Notes: generated from the letters alone by a model not told the origin. A stretch of DNA of 55,542 bases from Spirochaetales bacterium (GCA_016926955.1 JAFGNN010000015.1:1-55542), one strand, 5' to 3'; numbered from the stretch's first letter, positions 1-7,643 are shown. Translations and numbers: made by a program.

Positions 1-537
1 CGAGATTGGCAGGCGCCCCACGACCGGCAGGAGGACGCGGGCCGCCCGATCGAGTCCTTTGAGGGAGCGGATGGGGAAGGGCAGGCCGAGGGCGAACATG
101 AGGTCGCCGAAGACGCACTTCCAGCCCGCCTCCACGAAGGCTTCCGTCATGCCATAGCGCGAGATTCCCTCGACCAGGAAGGCCTTGCCGTTCCCGAAAC
201 GCCTTCCCAAGCGGCTTTCGAGGAAGGGGACCACGCGCGACTCGAGCACGGTCTTGAGGTGTCGTCCGTCGGTGTACGGCGTGGCGCGGACACCCCGCAC
301 CAGGTTCACGCCGGACCGGAGCGGATAGTCCCGCCACGGCAGGCGCAAGTACAGCTCGACCCCGCCGACGCCGAGCGCGTCGACCCGTCCGTCCAGCTCC
401 TCGAACAGGGCCCGTGCCCGCTTCTCGTCCCCGTCCGTGCCGCGGCGTTCCAGGAGGACCCGCGTGCCCGCGAGTTCGATCTCGACCGATTTGTCCCGCT
501 TCGACGAACCGAGGCTGACGCTCACCGCCCGTTTCAT
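1..537 (-). CDS. Conserved protein, partial; resembles proteins named 'quinate 5-dehydrogenase'
   Basis: The gene starts at ATG 537 and runs off the left edge, leaving 179 N-terminal residues. The N-terminus reads MKRAVSVSLGSSKRD, followed by the motifs RRGTDGD and ELDGRVDALGVGGVELYL. I recognise this pattern from a family in Clostridia and spirochetes that databases often label quinate 5-dehydrogenase. I see no dinucleotide-binding motif that would support that activity, so the biochemical role should be treated as unknown. A clear GTGGAGGT ribosome binding site lies about 5 bases before the ATG, and a promoter is visible upstream (572-600). It is transcribed divergently from the PAP2-like gene. 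The C-terminus and downstream neighbours are outside the window. Confidence 0.7.
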   Translation of the reverse strand, partial: MKRAVSVSLGSSKRDKSVEIELAGTRVLLERRGTDGDEKRARALFEELDGRVDALGVGGVELYLRLPWRDYPLRSGVNLVRGVRATPYTDGRHLKTVLESRVVPFLESRLGRRFGNGKAFLVEGISRYGMTEAFVEAGWKCVFGDLMFALGLPFPIRSLKGLDRAARVLLPVVGRLPIS

Positions 538-571
538 TGGACCTCCACGCGACAGGGCTTCGCCGCCCGCG

Positions 572-600
572 AGTATAATCCCGTCCGCAAGCGCCGGCAA
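572..600 (-). promoter_or_regulatory. Sigma70-type promoter for the partial gene 1-537
   Basis: Read on the minus strand: -35 TTGCCG (600-595), a 17-base spacer, and -10 TATACT (577-572). This leaves a leader of about 28 bases with a GGAGG ribosome binding site. It was found by eye only. Confidence 0.5.
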
Positions 601-661
601 TCGCGGCCCCGCGACCCGGGCGCGGCCAACGGCCGTACGCCGGCGAGCCGGCACGGGGCGA

Positions 662-690
662 TTGACCGCGTCAGCCAGCGGTCCTACCAT
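662..690 (+). promoter_or_regulatory. Promoter of the PAP2-like gene, apparently leaderless
   Basis: -35 TTGACC (662-667), a 17-base spacer, and -10 TACCAT (685-690). Only 7 bases separate the -10 element from the ATG at 698, so transcription should start at or next to the start codon. The same TACCAT -10 element recurs before the Cas2-like gene, the SDR gene and the lipoprotein at 9958. Confidence 0.5.
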
Positions 691-697
691 GGTTCCC

Positions 698-1330
698 ATG
701 GACGAACGACCCAGCCTCCGCGAGACGTTCGGGGCGAAGGAGAGCGTGGCCGGACTCGCCCTCCTCCTTCTCGCCGTCGCGCTCTTCTTCCCGGCCAACC
801 TGCTGCTCGAGCGCTGCTATCCCGACCGCCCCCTCGTGCCGGACCTGGCCTTCGAGCTCCTTCCCGAGCTCCCCGCGCTCGCCTACGCCACCGATCCTAT
901 CCTGTTCGCGTCGATCGGCGTCCTGCTCGTCCTCGGACTCGGCGGCGAACGGCGGAGCCTGCCGCGCTGGCTGCTGGCCATCGGGCTCGCCTACCTGCTG
1001 AGGCCCTTCCTCATGGTGCTCACCCCGCTCGGCCGACCCACCGGCAACATGGATTCCTACGGCATCTTCGAGATCCTCGAGGTGAAGCAACACGGCATGT
1101 TCCCCTCGGGCCACATGATGCTCGCGAGCCTCGCCTGGCTGCTCGTGGACCGGGCGCGGAATCCCAAGGCCAAGGCCTTGCTCCTGGCGTGCATGCTGCT
1201 CGAAGGCGCAACCCTCGTCCTTTCGCGCGGACACTATTCGATCGACATCGTCGGGGGCTTTCTCGTGGCCTGGTTCGTCCGGAGCGTCCTGGAACGGAAG
1301 GCCGGGCGCCCCGGAAGCGCCGCGCCGTAG
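698..1330 (+). CDS. PAP2-like integral membrane phosphatase
   Basis: A 210-residue protein with about five or six hydrophobic segments. It carries the PAP2/phosphatidic acid phosphatase-type motifs: LRPFLMVLTP (about residues 101-110) as a degenerate first motif, FPSGH at 135-139, and SRGHYSID at 176-183 with the expected catalytic His179 and Asp183. The arrangement resembles the sphingomyelin-synthase-like PAP2 branch. It should therefore dephosphorylate, or transfer a headgroup on, a lipid phosphate at the membrane, but the substrate cannot be read from sequence. I chose ATG 698 over the in-frame ATG 689 because 689 falls inside the predicted -10 element. No Shine-Dalgarno sequence is seen. 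The radical SAM gene follows after 35 bases with its own likely promoter. Confidence 0.8.
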   Translation: MDERPSLRETFGAKESVAGLALLLLAVALFFPANLLLERCYPDRPLVPDLAFELLPELPALAYATDPILFASIGVLLVLGLGGERRSLPRWLLAIGLAYLLRPFLMVLTPLGRPTGNMDSYGIFEILEVKQHGMFPSGHMMLASLAWLLVDRARNPKAKALLLACMLLEGATLVLSRGHYSIDIVGGFLVAWFVRSVLERKAGRPGSAAP

Positions 1331-1357
1331 ACCTCCCGCCGCGCGACCCGGTATCAT
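1328..1357 (+). promoter_or_regulatory. Possible leaderless promoter of the radical SAM gene
   Basis: TAGACC (1328-1333), an 18-base spacer, and TATCAT (1352-1357), with 8 bases to the ATG at 1366. There is no Shine-Dalgarno sequence before the ATG. It overlaps the end of the PAP2-like gene, so read-through from that gene is also possible. Confidence 0.35.
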
Positions 1358-1365
1358 CGCCTCCC

Positions 1366-3024
1366 ATGCTGCTCGTCCATCCGCCCTCGGTCAGGACCGT
1401 CTCGCCGCCGCTCGCGCTCGCGCGGCTCGCGGCCTTCCTCCGCGACCACGGCAGGGAGGTTCGGTCCCTCGACCTCGCGCGCGAAGGCATCGACTACCTG
1501 CTCGAGCTCGACGAGGCTCAAGGCCGGCTTCCCGACACTGCGCAGGCGAAGGCTACCCGGATCTCGCGAGAGCACCCGGGGGACAGAGCTCCAACGGAAT
1601 CCTCACGCACGTGCCCGGGGGACAGAGCTCAAGCGGAACCGTCGTGCGAGCGCCCGGGGGACAGAGTTTCATCCAAACCCTCCCGCGAGCGCCGCTTCCT
1701 CGAAAGCCTGTACGAGCTGCGCACCTACGCGGACGCCTCGCGCCACGCGCGCGCCGCCATCGGCGTCAACCGCGCGCTCAAACGGATCTCGACGCCGCTC
1801 GGGGGCGAGGCGGGGTTCGCGGACTACCGCGAAACGGGCCGTTCGCCGCTCCGGACCGCCGACCTGGTCGATGCGGCGCGCCGCTGGCGGACAAGCCCTT
1901 GGGCGGCGCTCTACGAGCGCCGGCTTCCCGAAGCACTCTCCGGATTCGACGCGCGAGCCGTAGGCATTTCCGTCGGCTTTCTGAGCCAGGCCCTGCCGGC
2001 CATGGCGCTCGCAGGCTACCTCCGGGAAACCCGTCCGGACCTGGAGCTCGTCGCGGGCGGGGGGCTTGTCACCTCGTGGTCATCGAAGCCGGGCTTCGAC
2101 GCGCGTGCTGCGTTCGGCGGCTTTTTCGACGCGGTGTTGCCGGGTCGCGGCGAAGAAACGCTCGCCCTCCGGCTCGGTCTCGGGCCGGTCGATCCCTTCG
2201 CGCTCGCGCCCGACTTTTCGGACTTTTCCGGCCTCCGCTACCTCGCGCCGGGAACGGTGACGCCCTGGAACCTATCCTTCGGCTGCCCGTGGAAGCGCTG
2301 CTCATTCTGCCCCGAGCGCACCGAAGACTCGCCATACGCCGCGGCGCGCGCCGCCGACGCCATCGCGCAGTTGCGGACCGCCGCGGCGCGCGAAGGCTCG
2401 GGACTCGTGCACCTCACGGACAACGAGATCTCGCCCCGCCACCTCAGGGCGCTCGCGGACGGCGGTATCGGCGCGCCCTGGTACGGATTCGCGCGCTTCA
2501 CGCCTCTCCTCGCGGATCCGGGTTTCTGCCGGACTCTCGCCACTTCGGGCTGCGTCATGCTCCAGCTCGGGCTCGAGTCCGGCGACCAGAGGGTGCTCGA
2601 CGCGATGCGGAAGGGGACAGAGCTTCGCGTCATCGACGCGACGCTCCGTTCGTTGGCGGATGCAGGCATCAAGTCCTACGTCTACCTCCTCTTCGGCACG
2701 CCCTCCGAGGATCGCGACGCGGCGCTCCGCACCCGCGATTTCGTCGCCGGACGAGCCGGGCTCATCGACTTCGTCAATGTGGCCATCTTCAACATGCCCG
2801 TCGGCAGCCCCGAAGCCGCGCTCCACGGCGACGGCGCATTCTACGAAGGCGATCTTTCGCTCTATACCGCCTTCGAGCACCCTGCGGGCTGGAACCGGGG
2901 CGCGGTGCGCCGCTTCCTCGCCTCGGAATTCGGATCCGAGCCGGGCATCGCCGCGATACTCGAGCGGAATCCGCCGGTATTCACCTCGAGCCACGCGCCC
3001 TTCCTTCCAGGCAAGGGGGGCTGA
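1366..3024 (+). CDS. B12-binding-like radical SAM protein with internal 13-residue repeats
   Basis: A 552-residue protein. The N-terminus (MLLVHPPSVRTVSPPLAL) has the look of cobalamin-binding-domain radical SAM enzymes. The cluster motif is at residues 307-315, CPWKRCSFC, so its spacing is CX4CX2C rather than the usual CX3CX2C. Downstream text such as LQLGLESGDQRVLDAM and YVYLLFGTPSE is typical of the radical SAM core. Residues about 70-108 are an insertion of three 13-residue repeats (HPGDRAPTESSRT, CPGDRAQAEPSCE, RPGDRVSSKPSRE) encoded by a 39-bp tandem repeat. The substrate is unknown. The family includes methyltransferases and ring-forming enzymes. The open frame extends far upstream of 1366, but that part is GC-driven shadow. 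The gene converges on the transporter at 3043. Confidence 0.8.
   Translation: MLLVHPPSVRTVSPPLALARLAAFLRDHGREVRSLDLAREGIDYLLELDEAQGRLPDTAQAKATRISREHPGDRAPTESSRTCPGDRAQAEPSCERPGDRVSSKPSRERRFLESLYELRTYADASRHARAAIGVNRALKRISTPLGGEAGFADYRETGRSPLRTADLVDAARRWRTSPWAALYERRLPEALSGFDARAVGISVGFLSQALPAMALAGYLRETRPDLELVAGGGLVTSWSSKPGFDARAAFGGFFDAVLPGRGEETLALRLGLGPVDPFALAPDFSDFSGLRYLAPGTVTPWNLSFGCPWKRCSFCPERTEDSPYAAARAADAIAQLRTAAAREGSGLVHLTDNEISPRHLRALADGGIGAPWYGFARFTPLLADPGFCRTLATSGCVMLQLGLESGDQRVLDAMRKGTELRVIDATLRSLADAGIKSYVYLLFGTPSEDRDAALRTRDFVAGRAGLIDFVNVAIFNMPVGSPEAALHGDGAFYEGDLSLYTAFEHPAGWNRGAVRRFLASEFGSEPGIAAILERNPPVFTSSHAPFLPGKGG
1571..1689 (+). repeat. Three-copy 39-bp tandem repeat inside the radical SAM gene
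   Basis: The core CCCGGGGGACAGAG starts at 1575, 1614 and 1653, exactly 39 bp apart. Copies one and two continue CT, copy three TT. The repeat is in frame and adds three 13-residue units. The core contains GGGGACAGAG, which also occurs elsewhere in the window. Confidence 0.85.
2613..2625 (+). repeat. GGGGACAGAGCTT motif copy
   Basis: A single copy of the 13-base word GGGGACAGAGCTT inside the radical SAM gene (DAMRKGTELRV). It matches the core of the tandem repeat at 1571-1689 and the inverted copies at 3524, 11143 and 14939. Confidence 0.5.
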
Positions 3025-3042
3025 AGCGGCGGGTCGACTGCC

Positions 3043-3933
3043 TCAGCCTGCGGAAGCCTCGCCGCCGCGTGCGAGAAGCCAGGCACCGGCCAGCACGAGG
3101 ACGACCCCGATCCCGACGAGGGCCAGGGAGAGGTCCGAAGGCGCGAACGGCGCGTAGACGAAGAAGAAGACGAGTGGCGGGAATATCTGGATGGGAACCT
3201 GCTGGACCGGCACCACCGCGGAGGCCTTGCCCGACACGAAGGCGCCCTGGATCTGCGCGACCGCGAACACGTTGGCGGCCAGCACCGCGAGCGCCGAGAC
3301 CGCAAGGGAGGCGGTCGCCGCCGGCCCGGAGCCCAGCCATGCGGCGGACCCTTGGGCCACGCCGAGCGCGAAGTTCGAGAGCGCCATCCAGGCGCCTGAC
3401 GCGACGGCCAGCGCAATCGCGTGGCTGCCCGCTCCGCGCGCCCGGCCCGACGCGGCGGAGACGAGGGGAACGAGCGAACCGAGCGCGACCATCGCGGCGG
3501 CCATGAGCGCGCTCCGCCCAAGCAGCTCTGTCCCCGCGGGGTTCCGGGCGAAGACGTCGACGGCCAGCCCCGAGGCGCCGATGGCGGCCACAGCGGCCAT
3601 GATCGCGCCGATGCCGAGCGCCTCGCGCGCTCCGATGCGCTCGCCGCCCCAGTGCGCCGAGGCGAGCGCAAGCACCACGAGACCGGAAGCCATGACGCCC
3701 GGCACGAGCGCGGGGCCAAGAAGACCGACCGCGGCCAGGTTGAGCGGGGCGCCGAGCGCGAGCTGGAGGGCGAAGCCCGCGAGCCAACGCCGGTCGCGGA
3801 GCAGACGCGGAAAGAGCGGCCCCGCTCCCCCGCGCGCCACCGCCAGCTTCTGGAGCACGAGCCCGAGGTTTATGGCGGTGGCCGAGGCGACGCCGGCTAC
3901 GATGCCAAGGATGAACCGTGATGTGGATTCCAC
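3043..3933 (-). CDS. DMT-superfamily membrane transporter (NIPA/EamA-like)
   Basis: A 296-residue, very hydrophobic protein with about nine or ten membrane segments. It has the two-half layout of the drug/metabolite transporter superfamily. The opening MESTSRFILGIVAGVASATAI followed by LGLVLQKLAV recalls the NIPA-type magnesium transporter branch, in which the first helix is followed by a Q-K-A pair. The substrate is not assignable from sequence. It is convergent with the radical SAM gene (18 bases between stops) and divergent from the outer-membrane protein gene at 4075. A copy of AGCTCTGTCCCC lies inside the coding region at 3524-3535. Confidence 0.75.
   Translation of the reverse strand: MESTSRFILGIVAGVASATAINLGLVLQKLAVARGGAGPLFPRLLRDRRWLAGFALQLALGAPLNLAAVGLLGPALVPGVMASGLVVLALASAHWGGERIGAREALGIGAIMAAVAAIGASGLAVDVFARNPAGTELLGRSALMAAAMVALGSLVPLVSAASGRARGAGSHAIALAVASGAWMALSNFALGVAQGSAAWLGSGPAATASLAVSALAVLAANVFAVAQIQGAFVSGKASAVVPVQQVPIQIFPPLVFFFVYAPFAPSDLSLALVGIGVVLVLAGAWLLARGGEASAG
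3524..3535 (-). repeat. GGGGACAGAGCT motif copy
   Basis: AGCTCTGTCCCC on the plus strand, so GGGGACAGAGCT on the minus strand, within the transporter gene. It is part of the dispersed motif described in the findings. Confidence 0.5.
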
Positions 3934-4074
3934 AGGCTGCTCCGAATGGTGCGGACATTGTGACGTCGCGCGATTTTATGAGTAGTATCGTTGCTTTTTG
4001 GGCGAAACGGCGACACACTATCCACCGGAAGCCGCTCGGCTTTCAATCCATATAGTCTTTCGGAGGCATCTTCC

Positions 4075-4629
4075 ATGAAAAAGGCAGTCTTTGCCGTACT
4101 CGTCCTCGCCCTGCTCGCGGGCGGGGCCTTCGCCCAGAAGCTGGAACCGCTCATGGCGCCCGGCGATTTCGCCATCAACGCATCCGCCGGCTACGGTTTC
4201 TTCGTAGGAGCCATCGACGTCGCCGGCGGCGCCGAGCTGGTGCTCGGCCAGTTCACCATAGCCGACTTCCTTCCGCTGAGCTATGGCGTAGCCGCGCGCG
4301 CTTCGTACTACTCGTACAGCGGCTACGGCTACCGCTGGACCTATTTCGGCGCCGGCGCGCTCGGAACCCTGCACCTCGGCCTCAAGGACCTCGACCTTCC
4401 CGAAGGGCTCGAGTTCCTCGAGAACATGGATACCTACATCGGCCTCGGACTCGGATACTACGGCTATTCCGACAACGACGACTACTACGATTATGGCGAA
4501 TCCCGCATCGGCCTCGTCTCGATGGGTGGCGTCAGCTACTTCCTGACGCCCAACTTCGCGCTCAACTTCGAAGGCGGCTACTACGGCTACGGCGGCGGCG
4601 GATTGATCGGCATCCTCTTCAAGCTCTGA
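4075..4629 (+). CDS. Exported outer-membrane beta-barrel-like protein
   Basis: A 184-residue protein with an N-terminal signal peptide (MKKAVFAVLVLALLAGGAFA, cleavage expected before QK). The mature part is rich in Tyr and Gly and has alternating hydrophobic and polar stretches (RASYYSYSGYGYRWTYFGAG, GLGLGYYGYSD, NFEGGYYGYGGGG), which suits a small transmembrane barrel. I do not recognise a specific family. ATG 4075 is supported by CGGAGG about 8 bases upstream and by the signal peptide. It is followed by a strong terminator, so it is probably monocistronic. Weak promoter-like elements (TTGTGA at 3958, TAGTAT at 3983) lie upstream with a 19-base spacer. The protein probably sits in the outer membrane; its role is unknown. 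Confidence 0.8.
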   Translation: MKKAVFAVLVLALLAGGAFAQKLEPLMAPGDFAINASAGYGFFVGAIDVAGGAELVLGQFTIADFLPLSYGVAARASYYSYSGYGYRWTYFGAGALGTLHLGLKDLDLPEGLEFLENMDTYIGLGLGYYGYSDNDDYYDYGESRIGLVSMGGVSYFLTPNFALNFEGGYYGYGGGGLIGILFKL

Positions 4630-4650
4630 TCGAAGCATCGGCGCGACGAA

Positions 4651-4678
4651 AGCCCCGGCATCGAGCCGGGGCTTTTTC
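4651..4678 (+). terminator. Intrinsic terminator after the 4075-4629 gene
   Basis: A 9-bp perfect stem AGCCCCGGC/GCCGGGGCT with loop ATCGA, followed by a T run (4674-4678). Confidence 0.9.
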
Positions 4679-4738
4679 ATCGCATGCTCCACGCAGGCTC
4701 CCGGCGCGCCGCTGCTCGGCGCTGAAGCACGTTCCGCC

Positions 4739-4767
4739 TTGCCGCGCGCGCCATCGGCTTCTATACT
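4739..4767 (+). promoter_or_regulatory. Promoter of the Omp85-like gene
   Basis: -35 TTGCCG (4739-4744), a 17-base spacer, and -10 TATACT (4762-4767), leaving a leader of about 13 bases that carries the purine-rich ribosome binding site GAGGGGG. Confidence 0.5.
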
Positions 4768-4786
4768 CCGCGCGAGGGGGAACTCC

Positions 4787-5893
4787 ATGAAAGCTCGCTT
4801 TGTCGCCTGCGTCGCGCTCTCCGTCATCGCCGTCGCCGTGCTTCCCGCGCAGGAGCTCGGTTTCTCGTTCATCGGTCCGCGGCTCAACTTCACCTTCGGT
4901 TTCCCGATTCCGTCCGGCGCAGACGTCGAGCTCTCGCTGCCGGTCGCCCCGACGGCCCGGGGCCCCGTGGCCGCGGTTCTCGCCCTCGGCGCGGGCTTCG
5001 AAGACCAATATTTCCTCCGCGACGCGCTGACCGGCGCGCCTGTCGCGCCCGCGGACGAGCTCGTCTACCAGGCCGCGAACGCGCAGTGGGACCTGGGCCT
5101 CCGCGTTCCGCTCCTCGGCGGACAGGATCCGCGGCTCCTGGAGGCCTTCGCCGCCTGGCGCGGCCGCTACGACCATCGCTTCAACGATTTCAGCACGACG
5201 GTCTTCGAGGACGCGCGGGGACTCTTCGGCAACGCCCTCCTCGTGGGTCTCGCGTACTCAGGCTCGGGCGCCGACTCACGGCGGGTCAAGTCGGGCCTCG
5301 ACGCGGAATGGAGCCTGGAATGGAGTCCCGCCGGGTTCTCGAACGTGGAAGCCGACCATCTCAGGCTGAACGCCCAGGCCCGTTACTTCATGCCCCTGTT
5401 CTCGACTGGACGGGATGACCTCAACCTTTTCTCCGCTTATCTCGCCTCGTTCGCCTCGGTCGACTGGGCCGCCGGAACGGACATACCGCTCCATGTGCTC
5501 CAGTCCTTCGGCGGCCGCGGACTGCGGAGCGGGCTCGGCGGCTCGGTACGCGGCTACGCCTCGAAATCATACGACGCCGCCACCAAGGCCGTCGCCAACC
5601 TCGAGCTCAGGCTGCTCGGCCCCGCGATGTTCGAGCTGCCCTGGTTCATGCCCCTCGTGTACGGCTTCTACGACGCGGGCTTCTACCACGGGCTTCCGGA
5701 GTCGGCCGGACAGGAGGACGCGGACGGCTTCATCGCCTCGGCGGGCGGCGGCTTCGCGCTCGACCTTTTCGACTTCGCCTACGCGGGCATCTCCGCGGGC
5801 GTCCTGTTGCCCGGCGGCGACGCGCTCTTCCCGGTCTATGTCCCGGACGGGGAGACCTTCTTCTTCTCGGTCGAGTTCCTGCTGCATTTCTGA
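4787..5893 (+). CDS. POTRA-less Omp85-family outer-membrane barrel protein
   Basis: A 368-residue protein with a signal peptide (MKARFVACVALSVIAVAVLP, then AQ). It ends in phenylalanine (EFLLHF), as outer-membrane barrels usually do. Residues 254-257 read VRGY in the context LGGSVRGYAS. This matches the conserved (V/I)RG(F/Y) motif of loop 6 in Omp85/TpsB barrels such as BamA and FhaC. The segments around it (NLELRLLG, YGFYDAGF, AGGGFALDLF) fit the last strands of such a barrel. There is no room for POTRA domains before the barrel: only about 20-40 residues precede the first strand-like segments. The role is therefore unclear; a passive pore or a surface-lipid or protein export partner are possibilities. 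ATG 4787 has GAGGGGG upstream. A terminator follows. Confidence 0.7.
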   Translation: MKARFVACVALSVIAVAVLPAQELGFSFIGPRLNFTFGFPIPSGADVELSLPVAPTARGPVAAVLALGAGFEDQYFLRDALTGAPVAPADELVYQAANAQWDLGLRVPLLGGQDPRLLEAFAAWRGRYDHRFNDFSTTVFEDARGLFGNALLVGLAYSGSGADSRRVKSGLDAEWSLEWSPAGFSNVEADHLRLNAQARYFMPLFSTGRDDLNLFSAYLASFASVDWAAGTDIPLHVLQSFGGRGLRSGLGGSVRGYASKSYDAATKAVANLELRLLGPAMFELPWFMPLVYGFYDAGFYHGLPESAGQEDADGFIASAGGGFALDLFDFAYAGISAGVLLPGGDALFPVYVPDGETFFFSVEFLLHF

Positions 5894-5916
5894 GCGCCCT
5901 AAGCGTCGAAGAAAAC

Positions 5917-5940
5917 CGCGCCATGAAGGCGCGATTTTTT
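5917..5940 (+). terminator. Intrinsic terminator after the Omp85-like gene
   Basis: Stem CGCGCC/GGCGCG with loop ATGAA, followed by A and six T (5935-5940). Confidence 0.85.
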
Positions 5941-5997
5941 CGCCGAGCGCAAGCGTCAGGCGAATCGCGGGCGATGGGTACTTCCGGGAGGAACGAC

Positions 5998-6204
5998 ATG
6001 CCTTCGACCGCATTTCCGAAAACCCGCGCCCGGCTCGCCCAACTCGGCTATCCCGCTCCGCTCGCTGACGCTCTGCTCGGCCTGGCCGCCACCCTCGACG
6101 GAGAACGACTGCGCCGCAGACCCGCCCGCGGACCCAGGCCGCCCGATTCCGCCGGCGGGTCCGCCGCCCGCACAACCCGGCGTTCCCGCCGCTTGACTCC
6201 CTGA
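5998..6204 (+). CDS. Small hypothetical ORF, possibly a remnant or frameshifted gene
   Basis: This is the only candidate gene in the 336-base gap between 5893 and 6230. ATG 5998 has a strong GGGAGG ribosome binding site 6 bases upstream. The first 36 codons look protein-like (PKTRARLAQLGYPAPLADAL, LGLAATLDGE). The rest of this frame is Arg/Pro-rich and looks like noise. If the frame is shifted by +1 after codon 36, it reads a proline-rich tail (DPPADPGRPIPPAGPPPAQ) to a stop at 6194-6196, which is more natural. It may therefore be a short gene with a frameshift, a decayed gene, or chance. I do not recognise a family. The antiporter promoter overlaps its 3' end. Confidence 0.3.
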   Translation: MPSTAFPKTRARLAQLGYPAPLADALLGLAATLDGERLRRRPARGPRPPDSAGGSAARTTRRSRRLTP

Positions 6205-6220
6205 GGATGATCCCGATAGC
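6193..6220 (+). promoter_or_regulatory. Possible leaderless promoter of the antiporter gene
   Basis: TTGACT (6193-6198), a 16-base spacer, and GATAGC (6215-6220), with 9 bases to ATG 6230. The sequence before the ATG is CTCCTCCCC, with no Shine-Dalgarno. The -35 matches 5 of 6 consensus bases; the -10 is weak. Confidence 0.35.
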
Positions 6221-6229
6221 CTCCTCCCC

Positions 6230-7504
6230 ATGGCTTTGAGCCTTGCCGAGATCATCATCCTCTGCCTTCTCGCGGATTGGCTGTTCAAGCGCTTCCGCGT
6301 GCCGGGCCTCGTAGGCATGCTGTTCGCGGGCATCTTGCTTGGTCCGGCGGCGTTGGATCTTCTGAAGGGCGAGCTGCTCGTCGTCGGCGCGGATCTCCGT
6401 TCCATCGCCCTCGTCGTGATTTTGCTGCGCGCGGGCTTCGAACTCTCACGCGAAGCGCTCAACAAGGTCGGGCTCCAGGCCCTGCTGCTCGCCTTCGTGC
6501 CGGCCCTTTTCGAAATAGCCGCGGTGAGCGTTCTCGGCCCGGTGTTGCTCGGTCTGTCCACGCTCGAGTCGGTCCTTCTCGGCTGCGTGCTCGGCGCCGT
6601 CTCGCCCGCGGTGGTCGTTCCCATGATGGTGCGTTTCAACGAGGAGCGCCGAGGCACCGCCAAGGGCATACCCACGCTCGTCCTCGCGGCTGCGAGCATC
6701 GACGACGTCGTGGTCATCGTCGCCTTCAGCGTCGCGCTCGGCATCTATACCGGAAGCGGCGCGCGGCTGGCCTGGAAGCTCGCCGGCATACCGCTCGCGA
6801 TCGTCGCGGGCGCCGTCACCGGCCTCGTCCTCGGTTCCGCGCTCTTCAGGCTCTTCGACCGCTTCAATCCCCGGGCGACCAAGCGCGCGCTCGCCGTTAT
6901 CGGCGTCTCCATACTCCTCGTGCAACTTGGAGAACGACTCGAAGCCCTGGATATTCCCTTCGCGCCGCTCATCGCGGTCATGGCTATCGGCTTCGTAATC
7001 CTGGAAAAACGGGAGTCCATGGCCCACGAGCTCTCGGCAAAGCTTGGAAAGATCTGGGTCTTCGCCGAGATCATCCTTTTCGCGCTGGTCGGCGCGCAGG
7101 TCCGCCTCGAGGCCGCGGCGCAGGCGGGCTTCGCGGGCGCAGCCCTGGTGCTCCTCGCGCTTGTCGCGCGGTCCGCCGGCACCTGGCTTTCGACGCTCGG
7201 CTCGCCGCTCACAGCCCGCGAGCGGCTTTTCGTCGTCATCTCGTACCTGCCCAAGGCGACGGTCCAGGCGGCCATCGGCTCGGTGCCGCTGGCCGCGATG
7301 GCCGCCCGCGGCATGCCGACCGCGGCGGGAGAAACCATCCTCGCGGTCGCGGTGATGAGCATAGTCCTGACCGCGCCGACCGGGGCCTGGGCCATCGCCT
7401 GGGCAGGCGGTGCCTTGCTCACCCGGGACGACGCCGAATCGGCCAGCGCGGCGCGCGCCGCGGCCCTCGAAAGCGACGCGCTCGAGGACGACGAGGAACG
7501 TTGA
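6230..7504 (+). CDS. Cation:proton antiporter (CPA family)
   Basis: A 424-residue integral membrane protein with about 11-13 hydrophobic segments spanning residues 5-400, and a short acidic cytoplasmic tail (DALEDDEER). The motifs RVPGLVGMLFAGILLGP near the N-terminus, VSPAVVVPMM, and AAASIDDVVVIV with paired acidic residues in the central ion-binding helix are typical of the monovalent cation:proton antiporter superfamily (KefB/NhaP-like). There is no C-terminal TrkA-N domain. It should exchange Na+ or K+ for protons in the inner membrane; the ion cannot be decided here. The start at 6230 is the first ATG of a continuous first membrane helix. tyrS follows after its own promoter. Confidence 0.85.
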   Translation: MALSLAEIIILCLLADWLFKRFRVPGLVGMLFAGILLGPAALDLLKGELLVVGADLRSIALVVILLRAGFELSREALNKVGLQALLLAFVPALFEIAAVSVLGPVLLGLSTLESVLLGCVLGAVSPAVVVPMMVRFNEERRGTAKGIPTLVLAAASIDDVVVIVAFSVALGIYTGSGARLAWKLAGIPLAIVAGAVTGLVLGSALFRLFDRFNPRATKRALAVIGVSILLVQLGERLEALDIPFAPLIAVMAIGFVILEKRESMAHELSAKLGKIWVFAEIILFALVGAQVRLEAAAQAGFAGAALVLLALVARSAGTWLSTLGSPLTARERLFVVISYLPKATVQAAIGSVPLAAMAARGMPTAAGETILAVAVMSIVLTAPTGAWAIAWAGGALLTRDDAESASAARAAALESDALEDDEER

Positions 7505-7550
7505 GGCGCAGCATCGCGCCGCGCGCCTGCGCGCGCTTCCTTCCGCCGTC

Positions 7551-7580
7551 TTGAGGATCCCGCATGGCATCGGGTATACT
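7551..7580 (+). promoter_or_regulatory. Promoter of tyrS
   Basis: -35 TTGAGG (7551-7556), an 18-base spacer, and -10 TATACT (7575-7580). The predicted leader is about 57 bases. I see no T-box specifier or antiterminator in it. Confidence 0.55.
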
Positions 7581-7643
7581 CTCGCCCGGCGACCGCCGTC
7601 CGGCGGCGTCGGCGAAATACCGAACCAGAGTGGAGCCATCGAC

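Noticed and set aside
259-1365. Upstream extension of the radical SAM reading frame (to about 259)
   Set aside because: It overlaps the divergent promoter and the PAP2-like gene and reads as Arg/Pro-rich noise. The real N-terminus is at 1366, where the family text begins.
7581-7643. A T-box leader in front of tyrS
   Set aside because: The leader is only about 57 bases and lacks the T-box sequence and specifier stem.
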